From Clostridia bacterium (lineage in GTDB: Bacteria; Bacillota; Clostridia; UMGS1840): 64,000 nt of DNA. The position numbers and the translations under genes are program-made. Shown in pieces: positions 15,842-25,612 of this stretch (its first letter is position 1; each line of letters opens with the position of its first letter). A model generated the notes under the pieces. It did no database searches. It was not told the DNA's origin and saw only the letters and a list, made by a program, of their open reading frames with translations. The DNA lies in assembly GCA_017468465.1 (NCBI GenBank), contig JAFUIN010000001.1, positions 130,876 to 194,875 on the forward strand, written 5' to 3'.

Positions 15842-18800
15842 ATGAAAACAAAAGTTCTTGCACTCATTATGAGTTGCTTGATGCTTCTTTCTGTAGTAGT
15901 TTCTGCGGCAAGCTATTCTGACGTTCCAGAAACTCACGACAGATACGAAGCCATTGATATGTTGTCTTCTATGGACATCATTACCGGTTATCCGGACGGA
16001 ACCTTCCAGCCGGATAAAGAAGTAACCAGAGCAGAAATGGCAGCTTTGATTACCAGAATGTTCAAATTGACCAATTCTGCGGTAACAGAAAAACCCTTTT
16101 CTGACGTTGAAGTGGACTATTGGGCAGTTTCCAATATCGTAGCTGCAAAAAATATGAACATTATCAACGGATTCCCCGACGGAACCTTCCAGCCTCAGGC
16201 GAATGTTACCTATGAACAGGCAGTGAAAATGATTGTTTGTGCATTGAACTACGGTATAGCAGCAGAAGCTGCCGGCGGATATCCCAGCGGTTATCTGAAT
16301 GTTGCTTCCGGCTTACAGCTTCTGAACGGTGCAGCTTACGGCAATGCGCAGCCGGCACCCAGAGGCATTATTGCACAGCTTTTGTATAATTCCTTAAGAG
16401 TTGATATGTTAGTGCCTCAGGTGAATTCCAATGGTGAAGTTGTTTATGTAAAACCCGAAGGCGGCAACTCCGTTATGGAACAGTTCCAGAAAACAACAAC
16501 ATTACATAATGTACAAGTTGTTCGTACTCCCAGAGTAAATCTGGAACCCAATACTACTGCAATTCAGAGCGTAAACAGCGATGCTTTGTATATTAAAGAC
16601 GGAAACGACAAATATATCAAAGTAAAGATTGGAAGCTTTACTGACGCATTTAATTTTATTGGTCAGCAGGTTGACATTTCTTATACCTTTGATACCGTGA
16701 CCGGTGATAATAACCTTTCCAGCATCAAATTGAACACATCAACCCGTGCTCATGAAAACATCAAGCTTTCCAGTGTTGTCAGCCTTTCCGATAAAGAGCT
16801 TACTTACTATGTTGACCGGGATGCTGACCGCACCAATACCATTGCCTTCTCCGGAAATAAAACCGTTCTGTATAATGAAAGACTGTATCGTCCGGCTTCC
16901 GGAACCGACTATGTAACTGCAGGTCTTGACGCTATCAAAGAAGATTTGTTTAACGTAACCAATGATACCTATGCAGAAGGTGTTATCTCTGTTTATGTTG
17001 GCACCGATACTTTGATTAAAGCGAAATCCTACAAAACTTATGTGGTAGACAGCGTAAAAGCTAAAGAGGAAGCCATCATTGTAAAAGGCGGCGTATCTGG
17101 TGGTAAAAACAAAGATAATATTTCTATTACCGTTCGTTTCAACGACACCTATAACAACGAAACAATCTTAAAAAGAGGCACCTTTGATTTCAAAACCGGT
17201 GCTGCAGCTTCCAACGCAAGTAAGCTTTCCAGTTTAACAAGCATTTCCAAAGGAAACCTTGTTTCCATTGCATACAATGACACCGATTCCTCCAACAGAT
17301 ATTACGAAGTATTAGCTTCCAATAAAACTGTAAGAGGTACGGTAACCGAAATGAATACCGATGATGAAACCGGACGTCCGACCATTACTGTTGGCTCCAA
17401 TGGTCCGATCGTGATGTCAAAAGAGTTAAAGCGTTATGAAATGGAAAATACCGTTCAGGTTGACGCCAATGCAACCTTCTATCTTGACGCATTTGGCCGT
17501 GTAGGTTATATTGGCACTATGACATTTGGCGACGTGCAGATTGGTATTCCGATTTCCGTTACCGGAAGCAAGGAAGGAAGCTTTGGCTACACTTCTTTAG
17601 TTCAAATGTATAATGTGGATACCGGCGCAATCAATTCCTATAAAGTTCGCGACGAAGAAACTACATCAGATGCAAAAGATCCTCGTGTAGACATTCTGTT
17701 TGATGATGAAGGTAAACTGCGCACCTCAACACTCTTTGTATACAGCCTGAAGAGCAGTGAAATTGAAGAGATCGAAGAAATTACTTCCGGAGATGATGAA
17801 AACACTTATGTAGCAGCATATACCGCTGCCGATGCAGAAGTGAGTGACATCAAATTAAGCTCTAATACCATTTATTTTGCCGGTGACAAAAAAATTACCA
17901 AAAATACTGCTACCAAAATCATTTTAATCGGTAGTGCAGACGAAAAGGGCGTAACTCCGAAGACCACCACTATGGCAAGTGGTTCAAAATACACCGGTAA
18001 GGTATATCAGTTGAACAATAAAACCACAAACGGCTATAAAAAACAGTATGTTATCATTCGTCCGCTGGAAGGATTAGCAAAAGATTCTCCCACCTATATT
18101 GTAGACAGAAGAGTGTCCGAAACAACTGCAGGGGTTACCTATGAAGTTTACTCCTTCACCGGCACTTCCAAGTCCGGCAACAGCACTGCAAAAACAACCA
18201 TTCTGTTGTCTTCTTCTGCTGCAACCAGATTGAATCTGCAAAAAGGTGATGTCATTACCTATAAACAAACTCCCAATACTGACGATGTGGATATTGGCGA
18301 CAAGCTGAGCAGTGTATACATCGTTGCAAGAGCAAGCCAGATTGCAGACGGCAACTATCCTGCAGCCGCATTTATGACCAAGGGTGATAATGCAGCAGAA
18401 ACTTCCGGTTCATATAATAACGGCTACAGAATTTGGGGTATTGTTGGCTCAGAATCTGAACTGACTGATTCCGTTGGTAAAAATACAAATGCTTACTTTA
18501 TGGGTGTACCCCTTGATTTAGCATATGAAGAAGATGAGGAAGGAAAAATTTCCGGCATTACCTTGGATATTGCTAAAAATTCTGACGGCATCGGTGTAAT
18601 GCCTGAAGATGCTGAAGTAGCTGTATTAGAAGCTGCAGTGAAAGCAGATGGAGGAATTGACGAGGCTGATTATTATCATTTCGACATCAATTCTTTGGCA
18701 AATATCTATGTATATGATGCAAATGAAACATTGGATGATAATATGCTGCAGCAAATCAAAGGCAAGGATGAAGTTCTGGAATACCTGAAAAATCTGCAGA

Positions 18801-18919
18801 CTATTCGCAACAACGTAGATAACGGCTCCAATAAACAGCTGGATACTGTATTTGTAAAAGCAAACCTCAATTCTACAAATACGTTATACAACCTCTTCAT
18901 CATTAAAGATGCAAGATAA
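15842..18919 (+). CDS. SLH-domain cell surface protein
   Basis: The 1025-residue exported protein starts with a signal peptide cleaved near VVVSAAS. Three S-layer homology repeats follow at about residues 20-190: SYSDVPETHDRYEAIDMLSS with ITGYPDGTFQPDKEVTRAE, then PFSDVEVDYWAVSNI with INGFPDGTFQPQANVTYEQ, and a weaker third. These bind secondary cell-wall polymer. The remaining 830 residues are beta-rich and unrecognised, with no cell-wall sorting signal. The start was set at the ATG with AAGGAGG upstream. A strong terminator ends it. It may be an S-layer or sheath component. Confidence 0.88.
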   Translation: MKTKVLALIMSCLMLLSVVVSAASYSDVPETHDRYEAIDMLSSMDIITGYPDGTFQPDKEVTRAEMAALITRMFKLTNSAVTEKPFSDVEVDYWAVSNIVAAKNMNIINGFPDGTFQPQANVTYEQAVKMIVCALNYGIAAEAAGGYPSGYLNVASGLQLLNGAAYGNAQPAPRGIIAQLLYNSLRVDMLVPQVNSNGEVVYVKPEGGNSVMEQFQKTTTLHNVQVVRTPRVNLEPNTTAIQSVNSDALYIKDGNDKYIKVKIGSFTDAFNFIGQQVDISYTFDTVTGDNNLSSIKLNTSTRAHENIKLSSVVSLSDKELTYYVDRDADRTNTIAFSGNKTVLYNERLYRPASGTDYVTAGLDAIKEDLFNVTNDTYAEGVISVYVGTDTLIKAKSYKTYVVDSVKAKEEAIIVKGGVSGGKNKDNISITVRFNDTYNNETILKRGTFDFKTGAAASNASKLSSLTSISKGNLVSIAYNDTDSSNRYYEVLASNKTVRGTVTEMNTDDETGRPTITVGSNGPIVMSKELKRYEMENTVQVDANATFYLDAFGRVGYIGTMTFGDVQIGIPISVTGSKEGSFGYTSLVQMYNVDTGAINSYKVRDEETTSDAKDPRVDILFDDEGKLRTSTLFVYSLKSSEIEEIEEITSGDDENTYVAAYTAADAEVSDIKLSSNTIYFAGDKKITKNTATKIILIGSADEKGVTPKTTTMASGSKYTGKVYQLNNKTTNGYKKQYVIIRPLEGLAKDSPTYIVDRRVSETTAGVTYEVYSFTGTSKSGNSTAKTTILLSSSAATRLNLQKGDVITYKQTPNTDDVDIGDKLSSVYIVARASQIADGNYPAAAFMTKGDNAAETSGSYNNGYRIWGIVGSESELTDSVGKNTNAYFMGVPLDLAYEEDEEGKISGITLDIAKNSDGIGVMPEDAEVAVLEAAVKADGGIDEADYYHFDINSLANIYVYDANETLDDNMLQQIKGKDEVLEYLKNLQTIRNNVDNGSNKQLDTVFVKANLNSTNTLYNLFIIKDAR

Positions 18920-18929
18920 TTAAAAACTC

Positions 18930-18967
18930 AAAAAAAGCCCGTAATGCTCCGGCATTACGGGCTTTTT
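18930..18967. terminator. Bidirectional terminator, SLH gene and VanW gene
   Basis: AAAAAGCCCGTAATGC pairs perfectly with GCATTACGGGCTTTTT around a 4-base loop. It follows the SLH stop and overlaps the last codons of the VanW gene on the other strand. Confidence 0.92.
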
Positions 18968-19581
18968 GTTTCATCTGTAATTTCAGCATATACCGTTTTT
19001 CCGTCAGTGGATATCAAAATTTTTACAGGCTTGTCCCGATTGTTACGAAATTGAAAATCATATCCGCCATAAGAAACAGTTGCATCGTGGTCGGAATCTG
19101 CATAAGGAACTTCATGCGAATGTGAGTGACGCTCTATAATTTCAAATTCGCCATTTTTTGCCGCCATATAAAGGGTGGTGGCAATCTGGCAGATTCCGCC
19201 ACCGACTGTGGGCTTTTTTTCCCCGTGTTCATCGTAGCCAATGGCTTTCTGATATCCCTTTTCTTCGGTTCGGTTGCCCACTGCTTCATTAAAGGAGAAA
19301 ACCTCCTTCGGTTTCAGCAGCATTCCGTTAATGGCTTGGATAGCAAGATGCAGATTGTTGGTCCGTTCGGGAATTTGGTCGAAAATTTCAGTTTGTGCCA
19401 CGGCTTGTCTGTAGGTCTTTTTCGGGGTGGGGGAGTTGGTTGTTTCGGGGATAGAGGATGGTGCAGGTGACGGAGGCGTGGAGATGTTTTTTTGCTGCAT
19501 ATCACACCCTGATAGGAAAATGATGCAGAAAAGGAGCCACTTTTTGAAAGAAAAAGAGAAAAATTTCCGAAAATGTTTCAA
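18955..19581 (-). CDS. VanW-family lipoprotein
   Basis: The 208-residue protein starts with a lipoprotein signal (CIIFLSGC), has a Pro/Ser/Thr-rich linker, and then the VanW domain: LHLAIQAINGMLLKPKEVFSFNEAVG, VGGGICQIATTLYMAA and ERHSHSHEVPYA. VanW proteins are linked to cell-wall processes, but their activity is unknown. The start codon is TTG: AAAGGAG lies eight bases upstream and no ATG is suitably placed. The final residues are encoded inside the terminator stem. Confidence 0.85.
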   Translation of the reverse strand: MKHFRKFFSFSFKKWLLFCIIFLSGCDMQQKNISTPPSPAPSSIPETTNSPTPKKTYRQAVAQTEIFDQIPERTNNLHLAIQAINGMLLKPKEVFSFNEAVGNRTEEKGYQKAIGYDEHGEKKPTVGGGICQIATTLYMAAKNGEFEIIERHSHSHEVPYADSDHDATVSYGGYDFQFRNNRDKPVKILISTDGKTVYAEITDETKSP

Positions 19582-19660
19582 AGTAATGGCTCCTTTCTTT
19601 TTTGATCAATAGGCATTATTTTTTTGGAAAAAGATTGATAAAAAACAATGAAAAACAGAT

Positions 19661-19684
19661 GGTATAAAAACTGCCAGTGGCAGT
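19661..19684 (-). terminator. Terminator of spoVS
   Basis: On the minus strand ACTGCC and GGCAGT pair around three bases and are followed by TTTTTATAC. It touches the spoVS stop codon. Confidence 0.65.
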
Positions 19685-19950
19685 CAGCTGTTTTTGTCGC
19701 TGATTAAAAATTTAATTGCCGTTCGTTCTTCTCCTGCAACTTCGATTTCTGAAAATGCAGGTGTGCAAACAATATCGAATCCGCTGGGGGCTAAAAATCC
19801 GCGCGCGATTGCTACTGCCTTTACTGCTTGATTTACCGCTGCCGCTCCGATTGCCTGAAGCTCTGCAGAGCCGCGTTCCCTCACAATGCCGGAGAGTGCT
19901 CCTGCAACCGAACCCGGATTGGAATTTTTTGAAACTTTTAGTATAATCAT
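19684..19950 (-). CDS. spoVS: Stage V sporulation protein S
   Basis: The 88-residue protein matches SpoVS almost end to end: ILKVSKNSNPGSVAGALSG, LQAIGAAAVNQAVKAVAIAR and GEERTAIKFLI. SpoVS is a small Alba-like protein needed for late spore development. The start was placed at MIILKVSK, not at the much longer open frame, because the family starts here and a GGAGG site lies seven bases upstream. It supports a spore-forming host. Confidence 0.96.
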   Translation of the reverse strand: MIILKVSKNSNPGSVAGALSGIVRERGSAELQAIGAAAVNQAVKAVAIARGFLAPSGFDIVCTPAFSEIEVAGEERTAIKFLISDKNS

Positions 19951-20103
19951 TGCGATTCCTCCAAATATTATTCGTAAGTACAATTTTATTATATGAAAGA
20001 AATATTGAAAAAATACAACCTTCACAAAAAATAAGCCAAAATGATTCAGAAGCTGAACAAAACATAGAAAATTGAAATTCTTCAAAAAAATTTCAAAAAA
20101 CAG

Positions 20104-20132
20104 TGGACAAACCATGGGAAATTATGTATAAT
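20104..20132 (+). promoter_or_regulatory. Promoter of the GGGtGRT gene pair
   Basis: TGGACA, 17-base spacer, perfect TATAAT, about 50 bases before the first gene. Confidence 0.65.
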
Positions 20133-20183
20133 ATATGTTGGTAAAAATTATATTAACATACATCTATGGAGGTATTAAAACTT

Positions 20184-20879
20184 ATGAGCAAGTTTACACA
20201 TGAAGTTGAACAAATGACTTGTGTAGCCAAAGGCCCCAATCATGGTCCGGCACCGATTCCGGAAGAAGGAAAATGGGTCCAGGCAAAAGAAGTAAAAGAC
20301 ATTTCCGGTTTAACACACGGTATTGGTTGGTGTGCACCCCAGCAGGGCGCATGTAAACTGACTTTAAACGTAAAAGACGGTATCATCGAAGAAGCTCTGG
20401 TAGAAACCATCGGCTGTAGCGGTATGACTCACTCTGCAGCAATGGCAGCAGAAATCCTGACCGGTAAAACCTTACTGGAAGCAGTAAATACCGACTTGGT
20501 TTGCGATGCAATCAACACTGCTATGAGAGAACTGTTCTTACAGATTATCTACGGCAGAACCCAGACTGCATTCTCCGAAGGTGGTCTTCCCATCGGCGCT
20601 GGTTTGGAAGACTTGGGTAAAGGCTTAAGAAGCCAGGTTGGTACCATGTATTCCTCTTCTGCAAAAGGCCCCAGATATCTGGAAATGGCAGAAGGCTATG
20701 TTACCAAAATTGCGCTGGATGATGAAAAACACATCATCGGTTATGAATTCATCAGCTTCGGCAGAATGATGGATATGATCAAAGCCGGAACTTCTCCGGA
20801 AGAAGCAATGAAAAAAGCAACTGGCACATACGGAAGATTCCAAGACGCTGCTTCCTATGTTGATCCGAGAAAAGAATAA
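20184..20879 (+). CDS. NifU-like scaffold partner of GGGtGRT protein
   Basis: The 231-residue protein is of the type annotated as iron-sulfur cluster assembly scaffold, always paired with a GGGtGRT gene. Visible cysteines that could hold a cluster are GIGWCAPQQGAC, TIGCSGMTHS and LVCDAINTAM. The actual reaction of the pair is not established. The start was placed at MSKFTHEVEQ, because GGAGG lies 11 bases before this ATG and the earlier ATG has no site. Codon choice is very regular, suggesting strong expression. The partner gene begins 14 bases after the stop. Confidence 0.85.
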   Translation: MSKFTHEVEQMTCVAKGPNHGPAPIPEEGKWVQAKEVKDISGLTHGIGWCAPQQGACKLTLNVKDGIIEEALVETIGCSGMTHSAAMAAEILTGKTLLEAVNTDLVCDAINTAMRELFLQIIYGRTQTAFSEGGLPIGAGLEDLGKGLRSQVGTMYSSSAKGPRYLEMAEGYVTKIALDDEKHIIGYEFISFGRMMDMIKAGTSPEEAMKKATGTYGRFQDAASYVDPRKE

Positions 20880-20893
20880 GGAGGGGAACGACT

Positions 20894-21892
20894 ATGCCAT
20901 TATTTGAAGGTTACGAAAGAAGAATTGACGGCATTACCAAATGCCTGGAAGCAAACGGAATTGCATCTATTGAAGAAGCAAGAAAAATTTGCGAAGATAA
21001 AGGAATTGATGTTTATAACATCGTAAAAGGCATTCAGCCCATCTGTTTTGAAAACGCTTGCTGGGCATACATTTTAGGTGCTGCTTTAGCAATCAAACGC
21101 GGTGTTACCAATGCGGCAGATGCTGCAGAAGTAATTGGTGAAGGCTTACAGGCATTCTGTATCCCCGGCTCCGTTGCTGACGACAGAAAAGTTGGTCTTG
21201 GTCACGGTAACCTGGCAGCAATGCTGCTCCGTGAAGATACCAAATGCTTTGCATTTTTAGCAGGTCATGAATCCTTTGCAGCTGCTGAAGGTGCAATCGG
21301 TATCGCAAAATCTGCAAACAAAGTCAGAAAAGAACCCTTAAAAGTTATCTTAAACGGTCTGGGTAAAGATGCTGCTGAAATTATTTCCAGAATCAACGGT
21401 TTCACCTATGTAAAAACCCAGTTTGACTATTATACCGGCGAACTGAAAGTAATCTCTGAAAAAGCTTACTCCGAAGGTGAAAGAGCAAAAGTAAAATGCT
21501 ACGGTTGTGACGACGTTAGAGAAGGCGTTGCAATTATGCACAAAGAAAACGTTGGCGTTTCCATCACCGGTAACTCCACCAACCCCACCAGATTCCAGCA
21601 TCCTGTTGCAGGTACCTACAAAAAAGAATGTATCCAGCAGGGTAAAAAATACTTCTCCGTTGCATCCGGCGGCGGTACCGGAAGAACACTGCATCCCGAT
21701 AACATGGCTGCAGGCCCCGCTTCTTACGGCTTAACCGATACCATGGGAAGAATGCACTCTGATGCTCAGTTTGCAGGTTCTTCTTCTGTTCCGGCTCACG
21801 TTGAAATGATGGGCTTAATCGGCGCAGGTAACAACCCCATGGTTGGTATGAGCGTTGCTGTTGCAGTGGCAATCGAAGAAGCTTCTAAATAA
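20894..21892 (+). CDS. GGGtGRT protein
   Basis: The 332-residue protein contains the family's namesake motif in SVASGGGTGRTLHPDNMA (about residues 255-272). Other marked stretches are GLGHGNLAAMLLRED, AGHESFAAAEGAIGIA and MVGMSVAVAVAIEEA. It is a widespread but uncharacterised anaerobe protein. Together with the upstream scaffold-like gene it forms a two-gene operon under its own promoter. The biased codon use suggests an abundant protein. An AAGGAGG site precedes the ATG. Confidence 0.92.
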   Translation: MPLFEGYERRIDGITKCLEANGIASIEEARKICEDKGIDVYNIVKGIQPICFENACWAYILGAALAIKRGVTNAADAAEVIGEGLQAFCIPGSVADDRKVGLGHGNLAAMLLREDTKCFAFLAGHESFAAAEGAIGIAKSANKVRKEPLKVILNGLGKDAAEIISRINGFTYVKTQFDYYTGELKVISEKAYSEGERAKVKCYGCDDVREGVAIMHKENVGVSITGNSTNPTRFQHPVAGTYKKECIQQGKKYFSVASGGGTGRTLHPDNMAAGPASYGLTDTMGRMHSDAQFAGSSSVPAHVEMMGLIGAGNNPMVGMSVAVAVAIEEASK

Positions 21893-21916
21893 GAAGGAAA
21901 CATTGCGATTTTACAG

Positions 21917-21938
21917 GGAATGACCTATGTGTCATTCC
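21917..21938. repeat. Short hairpin with REP-like tail
   Basis: GGAATGAC and GTCATTCC pair around six bases, followed by GCGGGCGAACACA, which resembles one half of a palindromic repeat common in gut Firmicutes. It looks like a remnant. Confidence 0.35.
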
Positions 21939-22038
21939 GCGGGCGAACACACAGAATTCAGCTTTTTCTTAGCAATATCGCCTGCTTTTTTGAAAAGCAC
22001 AATCTACAGCAATTTGATACAGCTTAAAAGAGAACAGC

Positions 22039-22081
22039 AAAAAATCCACTTTAGGTTAAAAACTTAAGGTGGATTTTTTTG
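22039..22081. terminator. Bidirectional terminator between GGGtGRT and small regulator
   Basis: AAATCCAC...TTA pairs with TAA..GTGGATTT, with A-runs and T-runs outside. It lies between convergent genes. Confidence 0.75.
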
Positions 22082-22101
22082 AAACACATAAAGCATATTT
22101 T

Positions 22102-22308
22102 TTAATTTGTATCGGGAATATATTCAGCGATGTCTTCTATTTTACAATCTAAAATTTTACAAAGTGTATCCATCGTATAAGAATTGATATTGCCGTTTTT
22201 TCTCAATCGGTCAAGCTGTCCGGTTGAGAAACCGTATTTTTTAATTAACTGATATTGTGACACATTCTTTTTCTTCATAGTTTCCCACAATTTTGTATAA
22301 ACAATCAT
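22102..22308 (-). CDS. Small XRE-family HTH regulator
   Basis: The 68-residue protein is a single Cro/C1-type helix-turn-helix domain: KKKNVSQYQLIKKYGFSTGQLDRLR, then TMDTLCKILDCKIEDIAEYIP. It has no other domain. It is divergent from the secreted-protein gene at 22433, and a palindrome lies between the -35 and -10 boxes of the opposing promoter. It therefore probably represses that gene and itself. A GGGGTG site precedes the ATG. Confidence 0.88.
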   Translation of the reverse strand: MIVYTKLWETMKKKNVSQYQLIKKYGFSTGQLDRLRKNGNINSYTMDTLCKILDCKIEDIAEYIPDTN

Positions 22309-22342
22309 TTTTTTACACCCCTATAATTATTTTGCTGATTTT

Positions 22343-22393
22343 AGTATAAATTATAGGTTTTATATTGACAATTACCCGTAAACGGGCTGTAAT
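22343..22393. promoter_or_regulatory. Overlapping divergent promoters with operator palindrome
   Basis: Rightward: TTGACA (22365-22370), 17-base spacer, TGTAAT (22388-22393). Leftward: TTGTCA (22371-22366), 17-base spacer, TATACT (22348-22343). The two -35 boxes overlap. The palindrome CCCGT-AA-ACGGG (22375-22386) fills the rightward spacer and is the likely site of the adjacent HTH protein. Confidence 0.65.
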
Positions 22394-22432
22394 ATTATTG
22401 TTCAATATATATTTAGAAAGAGGGAGATTATT

Positions 22433-23626
22433 TTGATTAAGAAAATAAGAATATTGTCGATAATGCTGGTGGCCTGTCTGTTTCTTCATAGTACGGCTTA
22501 TGCAATATTTATTCATTCTACTGGTAAAGACAGATATGGTACTCTAAGTTCATCATATATAAGTTTTGATTCCAATGCACCCGATAGCGAGGTAATATCA
22601 AATATGCCTGATGGGGCTATCAAAATCAGTTATAAATTTTATCATGATGCAAGTGATGATTTGACGGAATACTATTATGTATGGGAAACCACTCCGACGA
22701 CCCCTGTTTGCGAAAACTACACTTTTACAGGTTGGTATAAGGATCGTGAATGTACAAAAAAATATCCTCCGGCTACTTCTTATTCTCAGGAGGCTTCAGA
22801 TTTTCCAAGCATCCTTTATGCCGGCTGGAGCTGCAAACATAAAAATTTGATAATACATGAACCTTATCCCGCAACCTATGATGAATACGGGTTAGCAGAA
22901 GCTTATTGGGAGTGTGTTGCTTGTCATCAACTGTACTCGGATGAAGATGGAACTCATGAAATAGATGAACCAAATTTTATTCCCAAAACAAGTATCACTC
23001 ATTATGGAGTTGATGAAAATGGAATCAAGTGGGAGCTGTATGAATACGGCAAGCTGTGTATAAAAGGCAATGGTGCTATGCAGGATTATACATCCACCTC
23101 TGAAATTCCGTGGTATACACAAAAAATGAGCATTACAGATATTGTTATAGAAAACGGTATCACCCATATTGGCAGCAACGCATTTTACGGTTGTGCACAA
23201 GCGATGCGAATTGATATTGCGGAAAGTGTATTATCTGTTGGAGAAAGTGCGTTTTACAGATGCGATGATATTGTAATTTATGGATATACAGAATCTTATG
23301 CAGAAGAATACGCACAGTTAAATGGGTTTGAATTCGTCAATACAAGACCGCATATTATGAAAGATATTTCGGTTGACTATTATTATTCGACAAAGAAGAG
23401 ATATTTTGACGTCAGTGTGAGTGAAGCGGAAGACAATACTTATGTTTTTTTATGTATCTATGATGGAAGCAAACAACTGATGTATTCAGAACCAAAACGT
23501 TGCGAAATAGGTGATATCACATACTTTGAGCTGCCTATTGAACAGGAAGACAAGGCATGTACATATAAAGTCTTTGTGTGGCAAGATATGCTGCCGGTTA
23601 CAAATGTATATGATGGAGATTTATAA
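22433..23626 (+). CDS. Secreted protein with InlB-type and BspA-type repeats
   Basis: The 397-residue protein has a signal peptide (cleavage near STAYA). An InlB/Listeria-Bacteroides-type repeat follows at about residues 65-122 (TFTGWYKDRECTKKY...LYAGW), then a CxxC pair region (WECVACHQLY), and a BspA-like leucine-rich repeat near residues 235-300 (THIGSNAFYGC..., SVGESAFYRC). Such modules mediate surface contacts. The start codon is TTG with GGGAG six bases upstream. It lacks a wall anchor, so it may be secreted. It appears controlled by the divergent HTH gene. Confidence 0.78.
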   Translation: MIKKIRILSIMLVACLFLHSTAYAIFIHSTGKDRYGTLSSSYISFDSNAPDSEVISNMPDGAIKISYKFYHDASDDLTEYYYVWETTPTTPVCENYTFTGWYKDRECTKKYPPATSYSQEASDFPSILYAGWSCKHKNLIIHEPYPATYDEYGLAEAYWECVACHQLYSDEDGTHEIDEPNFIPKTSITHYGVDENGIKWELYEYGKLCIKGNGAMQDYTSTSEIPWYTQKMSITDIVIENGITHIGSNAFYGCAQAMRIDIAESVLSVGESAFYRCDDIVIYGYTESYAEEYAQLNGFEFVNTRPHIMKDISVDYYYSTKKRYFDVSVSEAEDNTYVFLCIYDGSKQLMYSEPKRCEIGDITYFELPIEQEDKACTYKVFVWQDMLPVTNVYDGDL

Positions 23627-23644
23627 ATTACATATTGTGAAATG

Positions 23645-23681
23645 AAAAAGCGATGAAAGAGAAATTCTTTCATCGCTTTTT
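23645..23681. terminator. Bidirectional terminator between secreted protein gene and clpX
   Basis: AAAAGCGATGAAAGA pairs perfectly with TCTTTCATCGCTTTT. A-runs and T-runs flank it on both sides. Confidence 0.9.
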
Positions 23682-23688
23682 ATGTTGG

Positions 23689-24930
23689 TTATTTCTTTAT
23701 TATTTTGGGTTTTTCGGTGCCTTGGATCGATTCTTTTGTGATCATTACTTTTTCGATGGAATCATCGGAGGGGGTTTCATACATCACATCCATCAGAACG
23801 TTTTCCACAATGGAGCGAAGTCCTCTTGCGCCGGTGTTTCGGTCTAACGCTTTTTCTACGATTGCCTCCAGTGCATCCTCGGTAAATTCCAAATCGGTAT
23901 TGTCAAATTGCATTAACTTTTGATACTGCTTGATGACCGAGTTTTTGGGCTCTAACAGCACTCGTAACATGGCTTCTTTGGAAAGCTCCTCTAATGCTAC
24001 AATTACAGGTAATCTTCCGGCAAATTCAGGAATTAAGCCATATTTCAGCAAATCCTGCGGAGTGATATCGGAAAGAAGTTTGGATTTGGAAACATCTTTT
24101 TTGGACTGAATCTGCGCATTGAAGCCCAGAGAAGATTCCTTGCTTCTTTTTTCAATGATTTTTTCAATGCCGTCAAATGCACCACCGCATATAAATAAAA
24201 TATTGGAGGTGTCAATGGATAAAAACTCCTGATGGGGATGCTTTCTGCCGCCCTGTGGAGGAACATTGGCAACCGTACCCTCAATAATTTTTAAGAGTGC
24301 CTGCTGAACGCCTTCACCGCTGACATCACGGGTGATGGACGGATTTTCCGACTTCCTTGCAATTTTGTCAATTTCGTCGATATAAATAATCCCTTTTTGC
24401 GCCTTTTCAATATCAAAATCGGCTGCTTGAATGAGACGAAGCAGAATGTTTTCTACGTCTTCACCAACATAGCCGGCTTCGGTTAAGGTGGTAGCATCGG
24501 TAATGGCAAAGGGAACATTCAGAATTTTTGCAAGAGTTTGCGCCAGAAGGGTTTTTCCGGAGCCGGTGGGACCCAGCAGCAGCACATTGCTTTTTTTCAG
24601 CTCGGTATCGTCATCTGTCTGTTTTGTGCCTACTCGCTTATAGTGGTTATACACTGCAACTGACAGTGCAATTTTTGCTTTTTCCTGACCAATGACATAC
24701 TCGTCCAGCTTTTCCTTAATTTCCTTTGGCTTTAATATGGTAAATTCGTCATCTTTTTTCTTTTTATCTTTTTTTGTTCCCGCACGGGTACCGGTAATCA
24801 GCTCGTAGCAGCTGATAATACATTCGTCGCAGATGTTTGCGGCGCCGCCGGTTACAATCTGATCTACTTCTTCGGTGGACTTTCCGCAGAAATAGCAGAA
24901 TTGCTGGTCGTCGTTTCTTCTGTTAGACAT
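23689..24930 (-). CDS. clpX: ClpX, ATP-dependent unfoldase of ClpXP
   Basis: The 413-residue protein has the ClpX zinc domain (FCYFCGK...NICDECI), Walker A GPTGSGKT (about residue 118), Walker [11 protein letters not shown], and the pore and sensor region ending in the D2 C-terminal helix bundle ([17 protein letters not shown]). It unfolds tagged proteins, including tmRNA-tagged ones, for ClpP. The start was set at [11 protein letters not shown], after the extra residues of the longer frame. It is the last gene of tig-clpP-clpX. Confidence 0.98.
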   Translation of the reverse strand: MSNRRNDDQQFCYFCGKSTEEVDQIVTGGAANICDECIISCYELITGTRAGTKKDKKKKDDEFTILKPKEIKEKLDEYVIGQEKAKIALSVAVYNHYKRVGTKQTDDDTELKKSNVLLLGPTGSGKTLLAQTLAKILNVPFAITDATTLTEAGYVGEDVENILLRLIQAADFDIEKAQKGIIYIDEIDKIARKSENPSITRDVSGEGVQQALLKIIEGTVANVPPQGGRKHPHQEFLSIDTSNILFICGGAFDGIEKIIEKRSKESSLGFNAQIQSKKDVSKSKLLSDITPQDLLKYGLIPEFAGRLPVIVALEELSKEAMLRVLLEPKNSVIKQYQKLMQFDNTDLEFTEDALEAIVEKALDRNTGARGLRSIVENVLMDVMYETPSDDSIEKVMITKESIQGTEKPKIIKK

Positions 24931-25006
24931 AGTTTCCCTGCTTTCTGTTGATTGCTTCTTTCGAGCAAAATGGCGCAACGAGCAATCCGTCGCGCCACTA
25001 TTTTTG

Positions 25007-25588
25007 TTATCTCTTTTCGATTACCTTGTCAATTAAGCCGTAAGCCATTGCTTCCTGTGCGGACATAAAGTTGTCACGCTCGGTATCTTTCTGGATTACG
25101 TCCAAGGGTTGACCGGTTCTTTCGCTTAAAATTTTATTTAAGCTGTCTTTCATTTTTAAGATACGGTCTGCATGGATTTTAATATCCGTTGCCTGACCTT
25201 GCATACCGCCCAAAGGCTGATGAATCATAATTTCGGAATTTGGCAGTGCCAGTCTTTTACCGGGTGCACCTGCACTTAAGAGGAATGCGCCCATAGATGC
25301 TGCCATACCGATGCAAATGGTTGAAACATCAGGCTTTACATATTGCATGGTATCATAAATTGCCATGCCGGCAGTAATAGAGCCGCCGGGGCTGTTGATG
25401 TACAGTTGAATGTCCTTGTCGGGGTCTTCTGCTTCTAAAAACAGAAGCTGTGCAACCACCAGACTTGCGGTGGCATCGTTTACTTCGTCTGCCAAAAAGA
25501 TGATTCTGTCTTTTAACAGACGAGAAAAGATGTCATAGGTTCTTTCGCCGCGGCTGGTCTGCTCAACAACGTAGGGGACTAAACTCAT
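25007..25588 (-). CDS. clpP: ClpP protease subunit
   Basis: The 193-residue serine peptidase has catalytic Ser in [11 protein letters not shown], His in IMIHQPLGG and Asp in [10 protein letters not shown]. It forms the tetradecameric chamber served by ClpX. The start is the ATG giving [10 protein letters not shown]; a TTG three codons earlier is too close to the AAAGGA site to be used. It lies between tig and clpX in the classic order. Confidence 0.98.
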   Translation of the reverse strand: MSLVPYVVEQTSRGERTYDIFSRLLKDRIIFLADEVNDATASLVVAQLLFLEAEDPDKDIQLYINSPGGSITAGMAIYDTMQYVKPDVSTICIGMAASMGAFLLSAGAPGKRLALPNSEIMIHQPLGGMQGQATDIKIHADRILKMKDSLNKILSERTGQPLDVIQKDTERDNFMSAQEAMAYGLIDKVIEKR

Positions 25589-25612
25589 AGTTTTCAAATC
25601 CTTTCGGAGAAA

